Below, in pieces: positions 60,914 to 64,000 of a stretch of 64,000 bases of DNA (position 1 is its first letter; each line of letters opens with the position of its first letter). A program made the translations under genes and the position numbers. The notes below the pieces were generated by a model, which saw nothing but the letters and a program-made list of their open reading frames with translations, did not search any database and was not told the DNA's origin. The stretch spans positions 6,533,501 to 6,597,500 of the forward strand of contig NZ_CP125098.1 of NCBI RefSeq assembly GCF_030020805.1. The letters run 5' to 3'. The DNA comes from Paenibacillus sp. RC67 (GTDB taxonomy: Bacteria; Bacillota; Bacilli; Paenibacillales; NBRC-103111).

Positions 60914-61126
60914 TTAAAAGATAGCAGTTAATAATAAAAGCAATACGCTTGTACTTATTTGAATTAATGACATCTGAACCAAGGAATTACTAATTCCAAT
61001 ATAAGTGGCTAAACCCGCTATTTGCGCGATGGAAGCTTTTATGTATTCGGATAAGCAAACTGGACAACCTTCATCCCGAATGTGAGAGCAACATTTCAAA
61101 CATGACCTTGTGATATAACTAAACAT
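60914..61126 (-). CDS. Possible small zinc-ribbon/membrane protein
   Basis: 70-codon ORF beginning MFSYITRSCLKCCSHIRDEG with two paired-Cys motifs (CLKCC, CPVC) and a hydrophobic C-terminal half (LIQISTSVLLLLLTAIF). The composition is protein-like, but there is no clear ribosome site and the start lies in the leader of the divergent SDR gene. Low certainty. Confidence 0.3.
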   Translation of the reverse strand: MFSYITRSCLKCCSHIRDEGCPVCLSEYIKASIAQIAGLATYIGISNSLVQMSLIQISTSVLLLLLTAIF

Positions 61127-61151
61127 GAATTCCAAACAAGGAGATGAGGGC

Positions 61152-61916
61152 ATGAGTAATCTGAAAGGTAAAATAGCTCTAGTAACCGGTGCAAGCCGGG
61201 GAATCGGTCGTGGTATTGCGTTACGTCTAGCACGGGAGGGCGCACTAGTCGCAGTGCATTATGGAAAAAGGCAAAATGAAGCAGAGGAAGTCGTTCAGAA
61301 GATTCAACAAAGCGGAGGCTCGGCATTTACGATTGGTGCTGACTTCAATACGCTTGATGGTATACGTGAATTATATGCAACATTAGATGAAGCCCTTCAG
61401 AATCGTACAGGCGATAACCGGTTTGATATTCTTGTGAATAACGCTGGAATCGGACAAGTTGTAACGATTGAAGAGACCACGGAAGAATCTTTTGATGAAG
61501 TCATGAACATTAATGTCAAAGCACCGCTGTTTGTAACTCAGCAAGCTTTACCTCGTCTGAAAGATGAAGGCCGTATTATTAATATCTCATCGTTCGTTAC
61601 ACAAATGGCCTTGCCTAATGTATTTGCCTACAGCATATCGAAGGGTGCGATTAATACTCTTACGAAAGTTTTGGCTCAGCAGCTTGGGAGTCGTAATATT
61701 ACAGTGAACGCGATCCTACCAGGCTTTATTAATACAGAGATGAATACCGAGACGCTGCAGGATCCAGACGGACAGAAATTTGCCGCTGGTCTTTCAACCT
61801 TTAACAGGTGGGGTGAGCCTGAAGATGTGGCGGATATTGCTGCCTTCCTTGCCTCATCGGACAGTCGTTGGGTAACCAGTCAATTGATTGATGCAAGTGG
61901 CGGATCTCATCTGTAA
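61152..61916 (+). CDS. Short-chain dehydrogenase/reductase
   Basis: 254 residues, classical SDR: cofactor loop VTGASRGIGRGIALRLA (TGxxxGIG), NNAG in ILVNNAGIGQ, catalytic Ser in INISSFVT and YSISK. The His-Tyr-Gly-Lys-Arg after beta-2 suggests NADPH preference. AAGGAG lies 8 bases before the ATG at 61152. Monocistronic. Substrate unknown. Confidence 0.92.
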   Translation: MSNLKGKIALVTGASRGIGRGIALRLAREGALVAVHYGKRQNEAEEVVQKIQQSGGSAFTIGADFNTLDGIRELYATLDEALQNRTGDNRFDILVNNAGIGQVVTIEETTEESFDEVMNINVKAPLFVTQQALPRLKDEGRIINISSFVTQMALPNVFAYSISKGAINTLTKVLAQQLGSRNITVNAILPGFINTEMNTETLQDPDGQKFAAGLSTFNRWGEPEDVADIAAFLASSDSRWVTSQLIDASGGSHL

Positions 61917-61970
61917 AATAACAGGTTCGGAAACCGAGCTGAAGAGCTAGGCTTTTGAGCCTGTTATTTC
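61916..61970 (+). terminator. Terminator after the SDR gene
   Basis: AATAACAGGTTC/GAGCCTGTTATT outer stem with inner GAGCT/AGCTC repeats, ending in ATTTC. Convergent with lysE; possibly bidirectional. Confidence 0.65.
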
Positions 61971-62013
61971 ACTCCACTCTGTTGCCTGTGAGATCGTAAT
62001 AAAAACACGTCAT

Positions 62014-62643
62014 TTATCTTCGCTGAACAGCCAGTTTAACGGCAAGTCCTGCGAGTACACCGGACATGATCCAGCGCTGTGCCTTAAGCCATGTCGGGCG
62101 CTTACCAAACCAACTGGCAATCTGGCTTGCAGTAAGAACAATAAGGAGGTTCACTGTAAAACTGATTAAAATTTGCGTTAAGCCGAGAATCGCGCTTTGT
62201 GCAAGTAACGAGCCTTTTTCAGGATTCTGAAACTGAGGTAAAAGCGAAATATACAATACCGCGATTTTTGGATTAAGCAAATTGGTTATGAAGCCCATCA
62301 GAAACAGTCTTTTGGGCTTCTCTATTGGGAGAGCAACCGGTTCCAGTATGGACGCAGAGCCAGGCTTAATCATCTTCCATGCGAGCCAAAACAAATATGC
62401 CGCTCCCGCCCACTTCATTGCCGTATAGATTACCGGAACGGTATTGAATATGGCGATCAGTCCCATCATAGATGCAATGAGATAAACGCCAAATCCGAGG
62501 ACAACTCCCAGCAAAGATATAATGCCAGCCTTACGCCCTTGCGCAATGGAACGAGAGATCAGGTAAATCATATTGGGGCCGGGAGAACAGACCATCCCCA
62601 GTGATACAATTCCAAAAGCAATTAATGTACCTAGACTAATCAT
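62014..62643 (-). CDS. LysE/RhtB family amino-acid exporter
   Basis: 209 residues with six helices. Signature LGMVCSPGPNMIYLISRSIA and GRKAGIISLLGVVLGFGVYL near the N-terminus; FITNLLNPKIAVLYISLLPQ in the middle. Exports amino acids or homoserine lactone-like compounds. ATG at 62643 with GGAGGG about 8 bases upstream. Confidence 0.9.
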   Translation of the reverse strand: MISLGTLIAFGIVSLGMVCSPGPNMIYLISRSIAQGRKAGIISLLGVVLGFGVYLIASMMGLIAIFNTVPVIYTAMKWAGAAYLFWLAWKMIKPGSASILEPVALPIEKPKRLFLMGFITNLLNPKIAVLYISLLPQFQNPEKGSLLAQSAILGLTQILISFTVNLLIVLTASQIASWFGKRPTWLKAQRWIMSGVLAGLAVKLAVQRR

Positions 62644-62797
62644 TGTCGTGTCCCTCCTCACAGTAGTCATAAACGTTTAAGGTAGACTATCATAATAAAA
62701 TATGGATGTATACCGTTTAGTATTACACAACTGGAGAAATTAGAAGAGAGATAGACTAAATAAAGGAAAAAGCGCAATTTATGTCGAATCCCTTCGT

Positions 62798-64000
62798 ATG
62801 ATGCGAATAAAAAATAAAAGTGCCCTTAAGTATATAGTCATAATTATATTATTTCTCGGTGTTCTTCAGGGTTTACGATGGGCTTGGCTCGAAGTTTTCC
62901 CTATAGCGAAGCATCCTCCAATAGTCAATGGTGTACTCGACATGCGCGGTCGGGATCTGAATCATTCTTCTTTGATCTCCTTGGATGGTCAATGGCAATT
63001 TTCCCCCGCCAAATTAGTTTCTCATCAGGATGTACAATGGACTGAAGACCAATTCCGTACTATTCAGGTTCCAGGAGATTGGAGCAGCGCGCTGTCTAAT
63101 GAATCGAACTCCTCGTATGGGTACGGAACGTATCATCTACGCATTCTAGTCGATCCGCTGAAGGAGCCTGTCTCTTTTTGGTTTCGAGGAATACAAGCCT
63201 CATCCGAAGTGGAAATCAATGGGCACGTTGAGGGCTCTTTCGGAAAACCTGCCAAGAATGCTGAGGAGTACACGCCCAAAAATTTCTCTTATACAGGGTC
63301 CTACTCTGTGGAAGGTGCTACAGAGATCGAACTGCTCATTCGAGTAGCCAACTTCGACGACCCTTACAACGGCGGTATCCTGCAATCCATTCGCTTTGGA
63401 AATCAAGCAGCAATGGACTACTTGCGTTGGTATTCCATCGGGTTTCAGCTGGTTACGCTTGTTGTTTTACTGCTTCACGGTTCGTATGCATCTATCCTCT
63501 ACTGGTTTAATCCCCATGAACGGATTTTGCTCCTTGTCTGTGCGGTAACATTGACTGCAGGAGTTTCGATCGGGACCGGTCATGATAACCTGATCTTGCT
63601 GTGGTTGCCGGTCAACTATACATGGGGGCTGAAAATTAGACTGCTCGCCCTGCTTTGGCATTCCTTTTTTATTTTTCTTCTTTACAGAAAATTCTCTTCG
63701 GCTCCTCCGAAGAGCCTATGGTTGCGAGTATTCACCGGAGCGCTCATTTCTTATTCCGGATTTTTGCTTGCTGCATCGGCTCCATGGGTGAATGGATCGT
63801 TTGGACTAGGCATATTTTCTTTTTTCTATTTATTACCCCTTGTATGGTTTGTTTATATCATAGGAACCATGGTCTTCAGGAAGCACGCCGACAACGACGG
63901 CGTCTTCCTGATACTGTCTGCGGCAGGCATTATGTCTAGTATTGTCTGGAGTTTATGGAGCTCTTACACTATCGTTTACTATCCAATAGATATCCTTGCA
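62798..64000 (+). CDS. 7TMR-DISM sensor protein (probable histidine kinase), partial
   Basis: The frame is open from ATG 62798 to the window end (401 codons). One N-terminal helix (KYIVIIILFLGVLQGLRW), an extracellular jelly-roll (about 60-200; SLDGQWQFSPAK, QVPGDWSS, YGYGTYHLRI), then seven helices of the 7TMR-DISM type (about 210-401). In Paenibacillus such N-termini usually continue into a histidine kinase with or without receiver domains. There is no good ribosome site; a six-codon ORF starting at 62781 ends in TGA overlapping this ATG, which may couple translation. Confidence 0.82.
   Translation, partial: MMRIKNKSALKYIVIIILFLGVLQGLRWAWLEVFPIAKHPPIVNGVLDMRGRDLNHSSLISLDGQWQFSPAKLVSHQDVQWTEDQFRTIQVPGDWSSALSNESNSSYGYGTYHLRILVDPLKEPVSFWFRGIQASSEVEINGHVEGSFGKPAKNAEEYTPKNFSYTGSYSVEGATEIELLIRVANFDDPYNGGILQSIRFGNQAAMDYLRWYSIGFQLVTLVVLLLHGSYASILYWFNPHERILLLVCAVTLTAGVSIGTGHDNLILLWLPVNYTWGLKIRLLALLWHSFFIFLLYRKFSSAPPKSLWLRVFTGALISYSGFLLAASAPWVNGSFGLGIFSFFYLLPLVWFVYIIGTMVFRKHADNDGVFLILSAAGIMSSIVWSLWSSYTIVYYPIDILA

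Overview
The window reads as one chromosomal stretch of a moderately low-GC, Gram-positive spore-former, most likely Paenibacillus or a close relative. This is inferred from three C-terminal SLH domains on a very large exoenzyme, a DUF4179-type anti-sigma factor beside an ECF sigma factor, a 7TMR-DISM sensor, a Bacillus-type rhamnose operon, YkkC/YkkD behind a guanidine riboswitch, strong AGGAGG ribosome sites and frequent TTG/GTG starts. I see no rRNA, tRNA, CRISPR array, intact insertion sequence or prophage.

Layout. 0-7 kb: truncated sigma-54 gene, HAD phosphatase, guanidine-I riboswitch with a YkkC/YkkD exporter pair, MATE pump, GNAT, LysR regulator, DJ-1/PfpI protein. 6.8-13 kb: one S-layer-anchored PL6 polysaccharide lyase-like giant. 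13-16.4 kb: peptidase T, a small membrane gene pair, and an ArsR-SRPBCC operon. 16.4-18 kb: a zinc-ribbon microprotein and an RlmA/TlrB-type 23S rRNA methyltransferase preceded by a 9-residue leader peptide ending in RLR and a transcription attenuator. 18-21.6 kb: operon of an XpaC-like membrane protein, a substrate-binding/vWA protein and TelA. 22-32 kb: housekeeping and accessory genes (Nudix, GrpB, cardiolipin synthase, two methyltransferases, MFS/TetR pair, Mor-like regulator with an unusual leader, arylamine N-acetyltransferase, ParB-like protein). 32.5-37.2 kb: a secreted 1535-residue multidomain carbohydrate-active protein behind a cre site, followed by a 190-bp inverted-repeat element between two similar terminators. 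37.4-40.2 kb: cation efflux protein and an ArsR/SRPBCC/azoreductase operon that looks leaderless. 40.4-46.5 kb: rhamnose operon rhaEW - ASRT-like - rhaA - rhaB - rhaR. 47-54.5 kb: a magnesium-linked operon headed by an M-box riboswitch: response regulator, histidine kinase, VCBS lipoprotein, PAP2 phosphatase, a decayed mgtE, an intact mgtE and a frameshifted ftsW. 54.6-64 kb: ECF sigma/anti-sigma pair, small membrane protein, GNAT of foreign look, WYL regulator with divergent MFS pump, DUF2798 protein, SDR, LysE exporter and the start of a 7TMR-DISM sensor.

How it fits together. Much of the window is cell-envelope and small-molecule defence: efflux (guanidinium, MATE, two MFS, LysE), ribosome protection by inducible rRNA methylation, detoxification (azoreductase, NAT, TelA) and two different ArsR-SRPBCC switches. 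Two loci serve plant or algal polysaccharide use: the PL6 giant and the CBM96/X2 protein, with rhamnose catabolism nearby. The best candidates for undescribed biology are the RLR-leader attenuator on the rRNA methyltransferase, the M-box riboswitch that appears to govern a whole two-component/mgtE operon with repeated 27-bp boxes inside it, the structured leader at 30.5-30.7 kb, and the ASRT homologue inside a rhamnose operon. Three genes of the Mg operon and its tail (HK, second mgtE, ftsW) carry frameshifts that fit single inserted bases, two of them in homopolymers. These are either local decay or base-calling errors.
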